From NCBI GenBank assembly GCA_021200345.1, contig JAJQGR010000073.1:1-8574 (forward strand): DNA of 8,574 bases, in the 5' to 3' direction. The position numbers and the translations under genes are program-made. This document shows positions 1 to 8,166 of the stretch, one piece after another; the first letter of the stretch is position 1; the number at the start of each line of letters is the position of its first letter. This stretch comes from Lachnospiraceae bacterium (GTDB taxonomy: Bacteria; Bacillota; Clostridia; Lachnospirales; Lachnospiraceae). Below the pieces are notes generated by a model that did not search any database, was not told the origin of the DNA, and saw only the letters and a list, made by a program, of their open reading frames with translations.

Positions 1-922
1 CCGCAAAAACAGCGCCTTTTAAGGCGCTGGCACTTACAGTAGGCGCCAGGAAAAGTCCCTGATAAAAATTGGGGAGCACGCCCAGACTGGCCCCCACCTC
101 TTTGCCAAGGCCGGGGCTTGTCAGCCGATAAGCGGCATTCTCTACACATTCTTTTGTACCCGCAATGTAACCTCCTATGGGCGCCAGACCGCCGCCGGGA
201 TTCTTGATCAGCGATCCCACCGCCATATCCGCTCCCACGTCCGTGGGTTCCACAGTCTCCACAAATTCACCGTAACAATTATCTACCATGCAGATCACAT
301 CCGGCTTGATACTCTTAATAAAGGAAATCAGTTCTCCGATCCGCTCTACCGACAGCGTCGGCCGGGTGGCATAACCCTTGGAGCGCTGAATGGTTACCAG
401 CCTTGTTCTGTTATTGATTGCATTTCGGATACCATCATAATCAAAGTCTCCGTCAGGCTTCAAATCTGCCTGGGCGTAAGTGATGCCATATTCCGCGAGA
501 GAGCCTTTGGAGGGGCGGATACCAATCACTTCCTCCAGAGTGTCATAGGGTTTCCCTACAGGGCTTAACAGTTCATCTCCGGGACGCAGATTGCTCATCA
601 GGGCCAGAGCCAGGGCATGGGTACCGCAGGTGATCTGAGGACGCACTAAAGCATCCTGCGTATGGAAGATTTTAGCATAAACCGCTTCCAGAGTCTCTCT
701 TCCGATGTCATTATAACCATAACCGGTGGTGCCGTTCAGGCAGGCCTCCCGGACCTGGCATTGCTGCATGGCCTGGAGAACCTTTAGCTGGTTATATTCA
801 GCGGTGCGGTCGATGGAGGCGAAACGCTCCGTCAAAGATTCCAGGGTTTTCTCTCCGAATTGGAGAACCTGGGGGGAGATGCCCAGGGAGGCGTATTGCT
901 CTTCCAGTTGTTTGTCAGGCAT
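1..922 (-). CDS. YnbB-like PLP-dependent protein (methionine gamma-lyase family, formerly 'aluminum resistance protein'), 3' end missing
   Basis: The reading frame starts at ATG 922 (MPDKQLEEQYASLG) and stays open to the window edge, giving 307 codons of a protein that is usually a little over 400 residues. The start is backed by AAAGGA at 936-931, 8 nt upstream. The sequence has the fold-type I PLP-enzyme layout. A cofactor/substrate-loop segment NGTTGYGYNDIGRETLE is followed by PQITCGTHALALAL, then VDNCYGEF, which holds the aspartate expected to contact the pyridine nitrogen. Next is SLIKNPGG, whose Lys240 is the likely Schiff-base lysine. This pattern matches the YnbB/Met_gamma_lyase family found beside miaA, hfq and glnR in Firmicutes. 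The true substrate of the family is not established; the names 'methionine gamma-lyase' and 'aluminum resistance' are inherited labels. It lies 37 bp after miaA without an obvious terminator, so it is probably the last or a late gene of the operon. Confidence 0.9.
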   Translation of the reverse strand, partial: MPDKQLEEQYASLGISPQVLQFGEKTLESLTERFASIDRTAEYNQLKVLQAMQQCQVREACLNGTTGYGYNDIGRETLEAVYAKIFHTQDALVRPQITCGTHALALALMSNLRPGDELLSPVGKPYDTLEEVIGIRPSKGSLAEYGITYAQADLKPDGDFDYDGIRNAINNRTRLVTIQRSKGYATRPTLSVERIGELISFIKSIKPDVICMVDNCYGEFVETVEPTDVGADMAVGSLIKNPGGGLAPIGGYIAGTKECVENAAYRLTSPGLGKEVGASLGVLPNFYQGLFLAPTVSASALKGAVFA

Positions 923-959
923 AGTTGTAGTCCTTTCGCTGTTTTATTGCAATCGATAG

Positions 960-1898
960 TCAATGCTTATGCAATTTGCCCAAAATGGCATCTAATTGCA
1001 ATGATTCCTCCGGGAAATCCCGTTTGTCAATCCAGATCACATCCCGCTCCCGCTTAAACCAGGTCAGCTGACGTTTGGCAAAGTGGCGGGTGTCCCTTTT
1101 GATGCGGTAAACAGCCTCGTCCAAAGTGATTTCACCGGTCAGGTAGTCAATGGTTTCTTTGTAGCCAAGGCCCTGCATGGAGGTCATGGTGCGGTCACAG
1201 CCCATATTCAGAAGAGAACGGACTTCTTCTACCAGGCCCGCATTGATCATCTGGTCAACCCGGCAGTCAATGCGGCTGTAGAGTGTTTCCCTCTCATCAG
1301 TCAGCACGAAATAGGAAAAATCATAGGGGCTTTCCTTTGCCCGCTGTTCCGTGTTATGTTCAGAGATGGGACGATGAGTCTGGGCGTAAAATTCCAGGGC
1401 GCGGATGATTCTTTTTGTGTTGTGCGGGTGGATCTCTTCTGCAGCCTTTGGATCGATGCCGCGCAGCATTTCATAAAGCTTTTGAGGGCCGTCCTGGGTT
1501 TGGGAGATTGCCTCCAGTTCTTTTCTGTAGGTGTCGTCCCCGTCATTTTCCGTGAAATCAATATCGTACAGAACGGCCTGAATATAAAAGCCGGTGCCGC
1601 CCACCAGAATGGGAATTTTCCCCGCCGCGTAGATCCGGCTCATGGCCTGGTGGGCCATTTCCTGAAAAATTACCACATTAAACGGCTCCCAGGGCTTTAA
1701 ACAATTCACAAGATAATGGTCCACGCCATCCATTTCCTCAGGTTTGATTTTGGCGGAACCTATGTCCATATATTCATAAACCTGCATGGAATCTGCGGAA
1801 ATCACCGCACCATTCACCGCTTTGGCCAGGCGAATGGAAAGGCTGGTTTTTCCTACCGCGGTGGGACCTGTCAGGATGATCAGTTTTTTCTTTTCCAT
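960..1898 (-). CDS. miaA: tRNA dimethylallyltransferase MiaA
   Basis: MiaA transfers a dimethylallyl group from DMAPP to N6 of adenosine 37 in tRNAs reading UNN codons (i6A37), in the cytoplasm. With the ATG at 1898 the protein has 312 residues, normal for the family. Visible motifs: P-loop GPTAVGKT (residues 11-18), DSMQVY (36-41; Asp36 aligns with the catalytic aspartate), GGTGFY (100-105), RIIRALE, QGLGYKE, and the C-terminal RDTRHFAKRQLTWFKR typical of tRNA binding. An in-frame TTG at 1910 would add four residues and overlap the mutL stop. I prefer the ATG because bacterial MiaA usually starts just before the LIILTGPTAVGKT strand. No strong Shine-Dalgarno precedes either start. With the mutL stop only 4 bp away, translation is probably coupled to mutL. 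MiaB, the next enzyme on the same base, is encoded at the head of this gene cluster. Confidence 0.96.
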   Translation of the reverse strand: MEKKKLIILTGPTAVGKTSLSIRLAKAVNGAVISADSMQVYEYMDIGSAKIKPEEMDGVDHYLVNCLKPWEPFNVVIFQEMAHQAMSRIYAAGKIPILVGGTGFYIQAVLYDIDFTENDGDDTYRKELEAISQTQDGPQKLYEMLRGIDPKAAEEIHPHNTKRIIRALEFYAQTHRPISEHNTEQRAKESPYDFSYFVLTDERETLYSRIDCRVDQMINAGLVEEVRSLLNMGCDRTMTSMQGLGYKETIDYLTGEITLDEAVYRIKRDTRHFAKRQLTWFKRERDVIWIDKRDFPEESLQLDAILGKLHKH

Positions 1899-1902
1899 GA
1901 TA

Positions 1903-3930
1903 TTACACAATCCGTTTAAACTTCTTTTCTATCTCCTGTTTTGTCATGGAGATGATCACCGGACGGCCATGAGGACAGAAATAGGGGTTCTCCAGGCTCA
2001 TAAGTTCATCTATCAACGCCTCCAGCTCCGGCCGGGACATGGACATATTGCCCTTGACGGCGGATTTACAGGCCATACTGGCCAGCTTGTTCCTGACGAC
2101 TTCAAAATTGCCCTGCACCGGACCCTGAGCAAGCTCATCCAGTACCTCTTCAAAAAGCTGCTGATAACTGCAGCCATACAAATCCACCGGAACTCCCCTG
2201 ATAACGTAGGCGTGTTCCCCAAAATCCCCGATTTCAAATCCAAGGGCCTCAAAGGCATCCCGATGCCGGTTCAGTACCTGCTCCTCTTTTGCGCTGACAT
2301 GCACTACCTGAGGAGGCATCAGCATTTGTGTAGGAACATTTTTTTCCGCCATGGCTTTCACCAGGCGTTCATATTTTACTTTTTCATGGGCAGCGTGCTG
2401 GTCAATCATATACATCCGGTCACTGTAAGCGATGATCCAGTAGGTCTTAAAGACCTGCCCGATGATCTCGTAGCTTTCCCGGCTTTTTTCCGTCAGAAAT
2501 TCCGGTGTAAACAGTGTCTCCTGCTCTGCAGAATCAATTCCAAGCTCAGGAAGGATGGGGGCCGGGGCTATTGACGAATCCGGATCTGTCTCCTCCTGTG
2601 CCGGGGGTGTTTGCTCCCTGCCGAAAAAGTCCGCTATGGACGACTCCGCTACCGCGTTTGTATCCCTGCTCTCTTCCATCGGCTGCTCAAAGTCAAAATC
2701 AAATTCCAGGGTATTCTTTTTTGCGTCTGTATGGAATTCCGGATCGTTCTTTTCAGCGTCTGTATGGAATTTAGGGGCATTCTCTATTTCATGATTCCCG
2801 GCTGTTCCCATGCCGGCATTGGCCGTATCGGGAGCCGTGGCAGGACGCATAAAAGGCTCCGGTGAATGGGCAGGCACCCGGTCGGCGGGTGTGCTTTTGG
2901 GCACCGGATCCTCCTTTCCAAAAGAGTGATCCACAATAAATTCTTTGCTGCGCAGCCGCCCGATAATGGCTTTGACAATGGTCTGATAAACCGTCTGCTC
3001 CTGGGCAAAGCGTACCTCCATCTTGCTGGGATGGACGTTCACATCCACAATCTGGGCCGGCATATACAAATGGAGCACCACAAAGGGAAATTTGTGCTGC
3101 ATGACATACTGCTTGTAACCGTCCTCAATGGCTTTGGACAGCACCTTGCTTTTCAGATAACGGGAATTAAGAAAATAATACTCAAAACTCCTGTTGGAAC
3201 GATTGATCTCAGGCTTTCCCAGAAACCCTCTGATCTGAATATCCCCTTCTGTCACATCAATAGGCAGCAGATGCTCCGTGATTTCTCTGCCATAGATCCG
3301 GTAAATGACTTCTTTCAGTTCTCCGTTCCCGGAGGTATAAAATTTTACCTGCCCGTTTTGCACATATTTAAAAGAGATATCCGGCCTGCTCATGGCCAGC
3401 TGCTCCATGACCTCCGCTACGTATCCGGCCTCCGTAGGCGGCTGCTTCAAAAATTTGCGGCGCACCGGTACATTAAAGAAAAGATTGCGTACCAGAATGG
3501 TTGTGCCCTTTGGGGCTCCCACCTGCTCAAAAGCTTTTTCCACCGCACCCTCAATCTCATAGCGGGTGCCGGTCAGGGAATCAGCGGTGCAGGTGATCAG
3601 CTCCACCTGGGATACCGCGGCAATGCTGGAGAGAGCTTCGCCCCGAAACCCCATGCTGGACAGGCGATTCAGATCCTGCACATTGCGGATCTTACTGGTA
3701 GCGTGCCTGAAAAAGGCAGTTTTTACCTGATTGGCCGGGATTTCCTCCCCGTCATCGGTAACCCGGATGAAGTCAATACCGCCGTTTTTGATTTCTACAG
3801 TGATGGCGTGAGCGCCGGCGTCCATGGAATTCTCCACCAGCTCCTTGACCACATTTAACGGACGTTCGACCACCTCACCGGCGGCAATTTTATCAATTGT
3901 GTCTTCTGAAAGTACAAGTATTTCCGGCAT
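1903..3930 (-). CDS. mutL: DNA mismatch repair protein MutL (endonuclease-type)
   Basis: MutL couples mismatch recognition by MutS to strand incision. The protein has 675 residues from ATG 3930. That start is chosen because GGAG (3940-3937) sits 6 nt upstream and because the family begins M-x-x-I-x-V-L-x-x-x-T-I-D-K-I-A-A-G-E-V-V-E-R-P. An upstream in-frame ATG at 3978 has no ribosome binding site. The N-terminal GHKL ATPase shows Glu30 and Asn34 (ELVENSMDAGA), DDGEEI at 59-64, HATSKI at 76-81 and GFRGEAL at 94-100. A variable linker of about 150 residues contains an 11-residue tandem repeat near 385-406. The C-terminal domain has DQHAAHEKVKYE from Asp510, fitting the endonuclease motif DQHA(x)2E(x)4E, plus the metal-site segments ACKSAVKGN (Cys621) and CPHGRP (652-657). 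It should therefore nick DNA itself, as in bacteria without MutH. The odd point is Glu63, where the DxGxG ATPase motif normally has its second glycine. Confidence 0.97.
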   Translation of the reverse strand: MPEILVLSEDTIDKIAAGEVVERPLNVVKELVENSMDAGAHAITVEIKNGGIDFIRVTDDGEEIPANQVKTAFFRHATSKIRNVQDLNRLSSMGFRGEALSSIAAVSQVELITCTADSLTGTRYEIEGAVEKAFEQVGAPKGTTILVRNLFFNVPVRRKFLKQPPTEAGYVAEVMEQLAMSRPDISFKYVQNGQVKFYTSGNGELKEVIYRIYGREITEHLLPIDVTEGDIQIRGFLGKPEINRSNRSFEYYFLNSRYLKSKVLSKAIEDGYKQYVMQHKFPFVVLHLYMPAQIVDVNVHPSKMEVRFAQEQTVYQTIVKAIIGRLRSKEFIVDHSFGKEDPVPKSTPADRVPAHSPEPFMRPATAPDTANAGMGTAGNHEIENAPKFHTDAEKNDPEFHTDAKKNTLEFDFDFEQPMEESRDTNAVAESSIADFFGREQTPPAQEETDPDSSIAPAPILPELGIDSAEQETLFTPEFLTEKSRESYEIIGQVFKTYWIIAYSDRMYMIDQHAAHEKVKYERLVKAMAEKNVPTQMLMPPQVVHVSAKEEQVLNRHRDAFEALGFEIGDFGEHAYVIRGVPVDLYGCSYQQLFEEVLDELAQGPVQGNFEVVRNKLASMACKSAVKGNMSMSRPELEALIDELMSLENPYFCPHGRPVIISMTKQEIEKKFKRIV

Positions 3931-3936
3931 GTGATT

Positions 3937-3940
3937 CTCC
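3937..3940 (-). promoter_or_regulatory. Ribosome binding site that sets the mutL start
   Basis: On the minus strand GGAG is followed by AATCAC and then ATG at 3930. The spacing is good and the protein from this ATG begins as MutL usually does. Upstream in-frame ATGs at 3978 and 3942 lack a comparable site; the one at 3942 itself overlaps the GGAG. The 57 bp between the mutS stop and this start otherwise hold nothing I can recognise. Confidence 0.75.
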
Positions 3941-3987
3941 ATATTTTCATTGTGCAGCAGGCTTTCCTTTTGCTGCATGCCGCATAA

Positions 3988-6642
3988 TTACCATCTGTTC
4001 TTCAGCTGATTCTGCAGCCGGTACAGCGTATTCAGCGCATCCAGCGGTTTCATATTATTGATATCCAGCTCCTTCAGCTCTTTGAGCACATCCTCATCCT
4101 TCACCGTATCAAACAGTGACATCTGTGCCAGATCCACCTCATCATAATGCTTCACCGGTTTTGTTTTCGTGCCGGAGGCCTTCTGCTTTTTGAGAATCCC
4201 CTGCACCTTAGAAGAAATATCATTTTCCGTAAGCTGAGTAGCGATCTCCATTGCCCGGTCCGTGACCATCTGGGGCACACCGGCCAGTCTGGCTACCTGA
4301 ATTCCGTAGCTTTTGTCGGCTCCGCCCGGAATGATTTTGCGTAAGAACACAATATCCTCCCCGCTCTCCTTGACGGCAATGCAGTAATTGTTTACATTGT
4401 CCATCTTATCTTCCAGCTCGGTCAGCTCGTGGTAATGAGTGGCAAAAAGAGTTTTAGCTCCCAAAAGGCGCTTATTACTGATGTGCTCGATCACTGCCCA
4501 GGCAATGGCCAGTCCGTCATAAGTGGACGTGCCCCGCCCGATCTCATCCAGAATCAGCAGACTTTTACTGGTGGCATTTCGCAAAATATTGGCCACCTCG
4601 TTCATCTCCACCATGAAAGTGGACTGACCGCTGGCCAGGTCGTCGCTGGCGCCCACACGGGTAAAAATCCGGTCCACCAGGCCGATATCCGCGCTTTTTG
4701 CCGGCACAAAGGAACCGATCTGAGCCATCAGCACAATCAAAGCGCTCTGCCGCATGTAGGTTGATTTACCGGCCATATTAGGACCGGTAATGATGCTGAT
4801 ACAGTGATGATCATTGTCCAGATAGGTGTCATTGGGGATGAACATATCATGCTCAATCATTTTTTCCACCACAGGATGACGGCCATCCTTGATGTCAATG
4901 ACGCCCTTTTCATTTAATTTAGGCCGAACATAATGATTCTGCTCTGCCACCACGGAAAGAGAGGCGTATACATCCAGCTTTGCGACAGCCCTGGCTGTGG
5001 TCTGGATCCGGTCAGTTTCCGCAAAAATCCGGTCCCGGATGCTGCAGAAGATATCATATTCCAGCCCTACCAGTTTGTCCTCCGCATTGAGGATTTTATC
5101 CTCCATCTCTTTCAGCTTTGGCGTAGTATAGCGTTCTGCGTTGGTCAGGGTTTGTTTGCGGATATAATCCGCCGGGACCATATTTTTAAAGGAGTTGGTC
5201 ACCTCAAAATAATATCCGAAAACCTTATTGTATTTGATCCGGAGATTTTTGATGCCGGTGCGTTCCCGGTCCTCAGCCTCCAGCTGGGCCAGCCAGTCAG
5301 TTCCCTCCGTTTTTGCCCGGCGCAGCTCGTCCACATCGCTGTCGTAGCCGTCTTTAATCATGCCGCCCTCCCGGATGGAAAAAGGCGGTTCGTCAACGAT
5401 GGCCGAGGCGATCAGTCCGCAGATGTCCTGCAGGGAATCAATATCCTGATTGATCTGCCGCAACTGCGCGCTGCGGCAATCCGCCAGCACAGTCTTGATG
5501 TGGGGCAGCATCTCCAGGGAGCTTTTCAGCGCGATAAAGTCTCTGGGATTGGCGGTGCCGAAGCTGACCCGGCCAAGGAGCCTTTCCAGGTCATAGACAG
5601 GGTTTAAATATTCTCTTACCTCATCCCGGCTGACACTGTTCTTACAAAACTCGTCCACCGCGTCCAGCCGGGCCTCAATCTCCGCTTTTTCAATCAGGGG
5701 CTGTTCGATATATGAACGCAAAAGCCTGCCTCCCATGGCAGTTTTGGTTTTATCCAGTACCCAGAGAAGGGAACCCTTCTTCTGCTTCTCCCGCAGAGTC
5801 TCCGTCAGCTCCAGATTGCGGCGGGAGGAGGAATCCAACAGCATAAACTTACTGGTCAGATAGGGAACAATATGCCGGATGTGCTCCAGAGAGTTTTTCT
5901 GCGTTTCATTCAGATACTGCATCAGGGCTCCGGCGGCGATGGTGCCGCAGGGAAAATCATCCAGTCCCAGACCAATCAGCGTATTTAAATGGAAATGCCT
6001 GGTCAGAGCCTTTTTACAGTTATTGTCGTCGAACATGTGGGAATCCAGAGGATAGACCGCCATTCCTAAACGATCCTTTAAATCCTCAATATCCATACCG
6101 CTGACCATAAAGGGCTCGTTGCACACCAATTCCGAGGGAGCGTAGCGCATCATCTCGTCCCTTAATTTCTGTAAATCCTCCACCTCAGTCACATAATATT
6201 CACCGGTAGACACATCGCAGGCAGAAATGCCGATCCGGCCGGAGATATAGGCCACGCACATCAGAAAATTATTCTGATTGTCTTTCAATGCCTGGGCGTT
6301 GGTGACAGTTCCCGGCGTTACAATACGCACCACATCCCTTTTCACAAGGCCTTTGGCTAACTTCGGATCCTCCAGCTGTTCACAGATGGCTACTTTGTAG
6401 CCCTTGCTCACCAGCTTATTCAGGTATCCCTCCACCGCATGATATGGAATACCGCACATGGGCGCCCGCTCTTCCAGCCCGCAGGCCTTTCCCGTCAGGG
6501 TCAGATCCAGCTCTTTAGATACAGTTATCGCGTCATCAAAGAACATTTCATAGAAATCACCCAGACGGTAAAACAGGATACAGTCCTTATATTCTTCTTT
6601 TGTCAGCAAATACTGCTGCATCATCGGCGTCATTTCAGCCAT
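3988..6642 (-). CDS. mutS: DNA mismatch repair protein MutS
   Basis: MutS binds base mismatches and small loops in DNA and, with ATP, forms a sliding clamp that recruits MutL. At 884 residues it is full length for the MutS1 family. Domain I carries the mismatch-wedge motif in GDFYEM, with Phe30 and Glu32. The connector, lever and clamp regions follow (roughly 120-560). The ABC-type ATPase has Walker A GPNMAGKST at 620-628, an ASGQSTFMVEM signature-like segment, Walker B LLILDEIGRGTS with Asp699 and Glu700, and FATHYHEL. Near the C-terminus QMSLF (840-844) fits a beta-clamp (DnaN) binding motif, and a helical dimer/tetramer tail follows. The ATG at 6642 lies inside the end of miaB (8-bp overlap), with AGGTGG at 6657-6652 as a likely ribosome binding site. 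Translation is probably coupled to miaB. I see no truncation or missing key residue. Confidence 0.98.
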   Translation of the reverse strand: MAEMTPMMQQYLLTKEEYKDCILFYRLGDFYEMFFDDAITVSKELDLTLTGKACGLEERAPMCGIPYHAVEGYLNKLVSKGYKVAICEQLEDPKLAKGLVKRDVVRIVTPGTVTNAQALKDNQNNFLMCVAYISGRIGISACDVSTGEYYVTEVEDLQKLRDEMMRYAPSELVCNEPFMVSGMDIEDLKDRLGMAVYPLDSHMFDDNNCKKALTRHFHLNTLIGLGLDDFPCGTIAAGALMQYLNETQKNSLEHIRHIVPYLTSKFMLLDSSSRRNLELTETLREKQKKGSLLWVLDKTKTAMGGRLLRSYIEQPLIEKAEIEARLDAVDEFCKNSVSRDEVREYLNPVYDLERLLGRVSFGTANPRDFIALKSSLEMLPHIKTVLADCRSAQLRQINQDIDSLQDICGLIASAIVDEPPFSIREGGMIKDGYDSDVDELRRAKTEGTDWLAQLEAEDRERTGIKNLRIKYNKVFGYYFEVTNSFKNMVPADYIRKQTLTNAERYTTPKLKEMEDKILNAEDKLVGLEYDIFCSIRDRIFAETDRIQTTARAVAKLDVYASLSVVAEQNHYVRPKLNEKGVIDIKDGRHPVVEKMIEHDMFIPNDTYLDNDHHCISIITGPNMAGKSTYMRQSALIVLMAQIGSFVPAKSADIGLVDRIFTRVGASDDLASGQSTFMVEMNEVANILRNATSKSLLILDEIGRGTSTYDGLAIAWAVIEHISNKRLLGAKTLFATHYHELTELEDKMDNVNNYCIAVKESGEDIVFLRKIIPGGADKSYGIQVARLAGVPQMVTDRAMEIATQLTENDISSKVQGILKKQKASGTKTKPVKHYDEVDLAQMSLFDTVKDEDVLKELKELDINNMKPLDALNTLYRLQNQLKNRW

Positions 6643-8128
6643 TCTCTTTTGCCACCTGTTCTCCCATGTAATAAAATCCCAGGCACTCCACCAGACGGAC
6701 CATGACCAGCTTTCCGATCAGGTCCTCCGTACCCGGAAAATGAACCAGAGTATTGTTGGACATTCTGCCGGTCATCAGGCGCGGATCCTGTCCGTTTTTC
6801 TCTTCCACCAGCACCTCCACAGTCTGCCCCGCATACTGCCGGATCCGTGCTCTGGAAACCTCCTGTACCTTTTGCAGTACCAGATCAAAGTGCTTTTTTA
6901 CCACCTCATCCGGTACCTGATTTTCCATGGACGCGGCGGGCGTTCCCGTGCGTTTGGAATAAATAAAGGTAAAGGCGTTGTCGTACTGCACCCTTTCAAT
7001 CACATCAATAGTGTCCAGCACATCCTCAAAGGTTTCCCCCGGAAACCCCACAATAATATCTGTGGAAATGGCCATGTCCGGGATCTTTTCCCGGATTTTG
7101 GCCGTCAGCTCCAGATAGGATTCCCTGGTGTAAACCCGGTTCATGGCTTTCAGAATTCTGGTAGAGCCGGACTGTAAGGGCAGGTGAAGATGACGGCAGA
7201 TTTTCGTGGATTTTGCCATCACATCGATCAGCTCATCGGACAGGTCCTTGGGATGGGATGTCATAAAGCGGATGCGCTTCAGTCCTTCAATCTGCTCCAC
7301 GCGCTCCAGTAACTGCGCAAACGTGATGGGCTGCTCCAGATTTTTGCCGTAGCTGTTCACATTCTGTCCAAGCAGCATGATTTCCACCACGCCGTCCGCC
7401 ACCAGAGCCTCAATCTCCGCGATGATATCCTCAGGCTTGCGGCTTCGCTCCCGCCCCCTGACATAGGGCACAATACAATAAGTACAGAAATTATTGCAGC
7501 CAAACATGATATTGATCCCGGACTTAAAAGGATATTTGCGTTCCACCGGCAGATCCTCCACAATCTGGTCTGTATCCTTCCAGATGTCAATGATCATGCC
7601 CCCCTGATTTTCAAACATGGAATTTAAAAGCTCCGGGAATTTAAAAATATTATGGGTGCCGAAAATCAGATCCACAAAGCGGTAGCTGTTTTGAAGCTTT
7701 TTAATGACGGTGGGCTCCTGCATCATGCAGCCGCAGAGGGCAATCTTCATCTGCGGATTGAGACGCTTATAGCGCTTCAGCTCTCCCAGTCTGCCATACA
7801 CCCGCTGATTGGCGTTGTCCCGGACCGTGCAGGGAGTGTATATGACAAAATCCGTCTGCTCCGTTTCCACAATCTCATAGCCCACCAGCTGCAGAATCCC
7901 CACCAGTTTTTCACTGTCCCTGGCATTCATCTGACAGCCAAAGGTGACCACGCAGCAGCCGGGTTTACGCCCAAGGGCTTTGGTTAACGCGGCCACATGG
8001 TCTTTCACCTTTGCCATATAAAAATACTGACGTCCGGTCTCGTCTGTGGGAATAGGTCCGCGGGTATCGATATCATCTATCAGGCCGGCGACTTCGTCGG
8101 CGTTGTCCTTATTTACATATACTGCCAT
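6635..8128 (-). CDS. miaB: tRNA-2-methylthio-N6-dimethylallyladenosine synthase MiaB (radical SAM methylthiotransferase)
   Basis: MiaB adds a methylthio group at C2 of i6A37 in tRNA, giving ms2i6A37, using two [4Fe-4S] clusters and S-adenosylmethionine. From ATG 8128 the protein has 497 residues. The start is supported by AAGGA at 8141-8137, 8 nt upstream; a TTG at 8194 would only add a leader-derived tail. The first 55 or so residues are a low-conservation extension. Next comes the UPF0004 domain with Cys65 (TFGCQMN), Cys100 (YTPCTVRDNA) and Cys134 (CGCMMQ), expected to bind the auxiliary cluster. The radical-SAM cluster motif CNNFCTYC uses Cys211, Cys215 and Cys218, followed by VPYVRGRERSR. 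Further core motifs are LLGQNVNSYG, HLPLQSGS and DIIVGFPGET. A C-terminal TRAM-like RNA-binding segment ends the protein. The YTPC sequence departs from the usual Asn-Thr-Cys around the second cysteine. The gene heads the operon, divergent from queA. Confidence 0.97.
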   Translation of the reverse strand: MAVYVNKDNADEVAGLIDDIDTRGPIPTDETGRQYFYMAKVKDHVAALTKALGRKPGCCVVTFGCQMNARDSEKLVGILQLVGYEIVETEQTDFVIYTPCTVRDNANQRVYGRLGELKRYKRLNPQMKIALCGCMMQEPTVIKKLQNSYRFVDLIFGTHNIFKFPELLNSMFENQGGMIIDIWKDTDQIVEDLPVERKYPFKSGINIMFGCNNFCTYCIVPYVRGRERSRKPEDIIAEIEALVADGVVEIMLLGQNVNSYGKNLEQPITFAQLLERVEQIEGLKRIRFMTSHPKDLSDELIDVMAKSTKICRHLHLPLQSGSTRILKAMNRVYTRESYLELTAKIREKIPDMAISTDIIVGFPGETFEDVLDTIDVIERVQYDNAFTFIYSKRTGTPAASMENQVPDEVVKKHFDLVLQKVQEVSRARIRQYAGQTVEVLVEEKNGQDPRLMTGRMSNNTLVHFPGTEDLIGKLVMVRLVECLGFYYMGEQVAKENG

Positions 8129-8136
8129 GCAATGTT

Positions 8137-8141
8137 TCCTT
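8137..8141 (-). promoter_or_regulatory. Ribosome binding site that sets the miaB start
   Basis: AAGGA on the minus strand sits 8 nt before ATG 8128. It favours this ATG over the upstream in-frame TTG at 8194, which lies in the probable untranslated leader. Confidence 0.7.
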
Positions 8142-8166
8142 ATTCGTTCCGCATTCTTTTTTATGC

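Noticed and set aside
1786..2574. Plus-strand open frame spanning the mutL end and miaA start
   Set aside because: It runs antisense to two well-supported genes, and the translation looks like low-complexity reverse-complement sequence without a recognisable domain.
2866..3858. Long plus-strand open frame opposite mutL (330 codons)
   Set aside because: It is antisense to a clear MutL coding region, has no family-like motifs and no ribosome binding site; long open frames opposite codon-biased genes are common.
3931..3978. 16-residue N-terminal extension of MutL from ATG 3978
   Set aside because: There is no ribosome binding site, whereas GGAG precedes ATG 3930 and the family sequence begins there.
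4933..5607. Plus-strand open frame opposite mutS
   Set aside because: It is a shadow of the mutS lever/clamp region with no independent support.
5765..5780. Palindrome AGAAGGGAACCCTTCT in mutS
   Set aside because: It encodes conserved Lys-Lys-Gly-Ser-Leu in the MutS reading frame, has no T tract and no context for a regulatory site.
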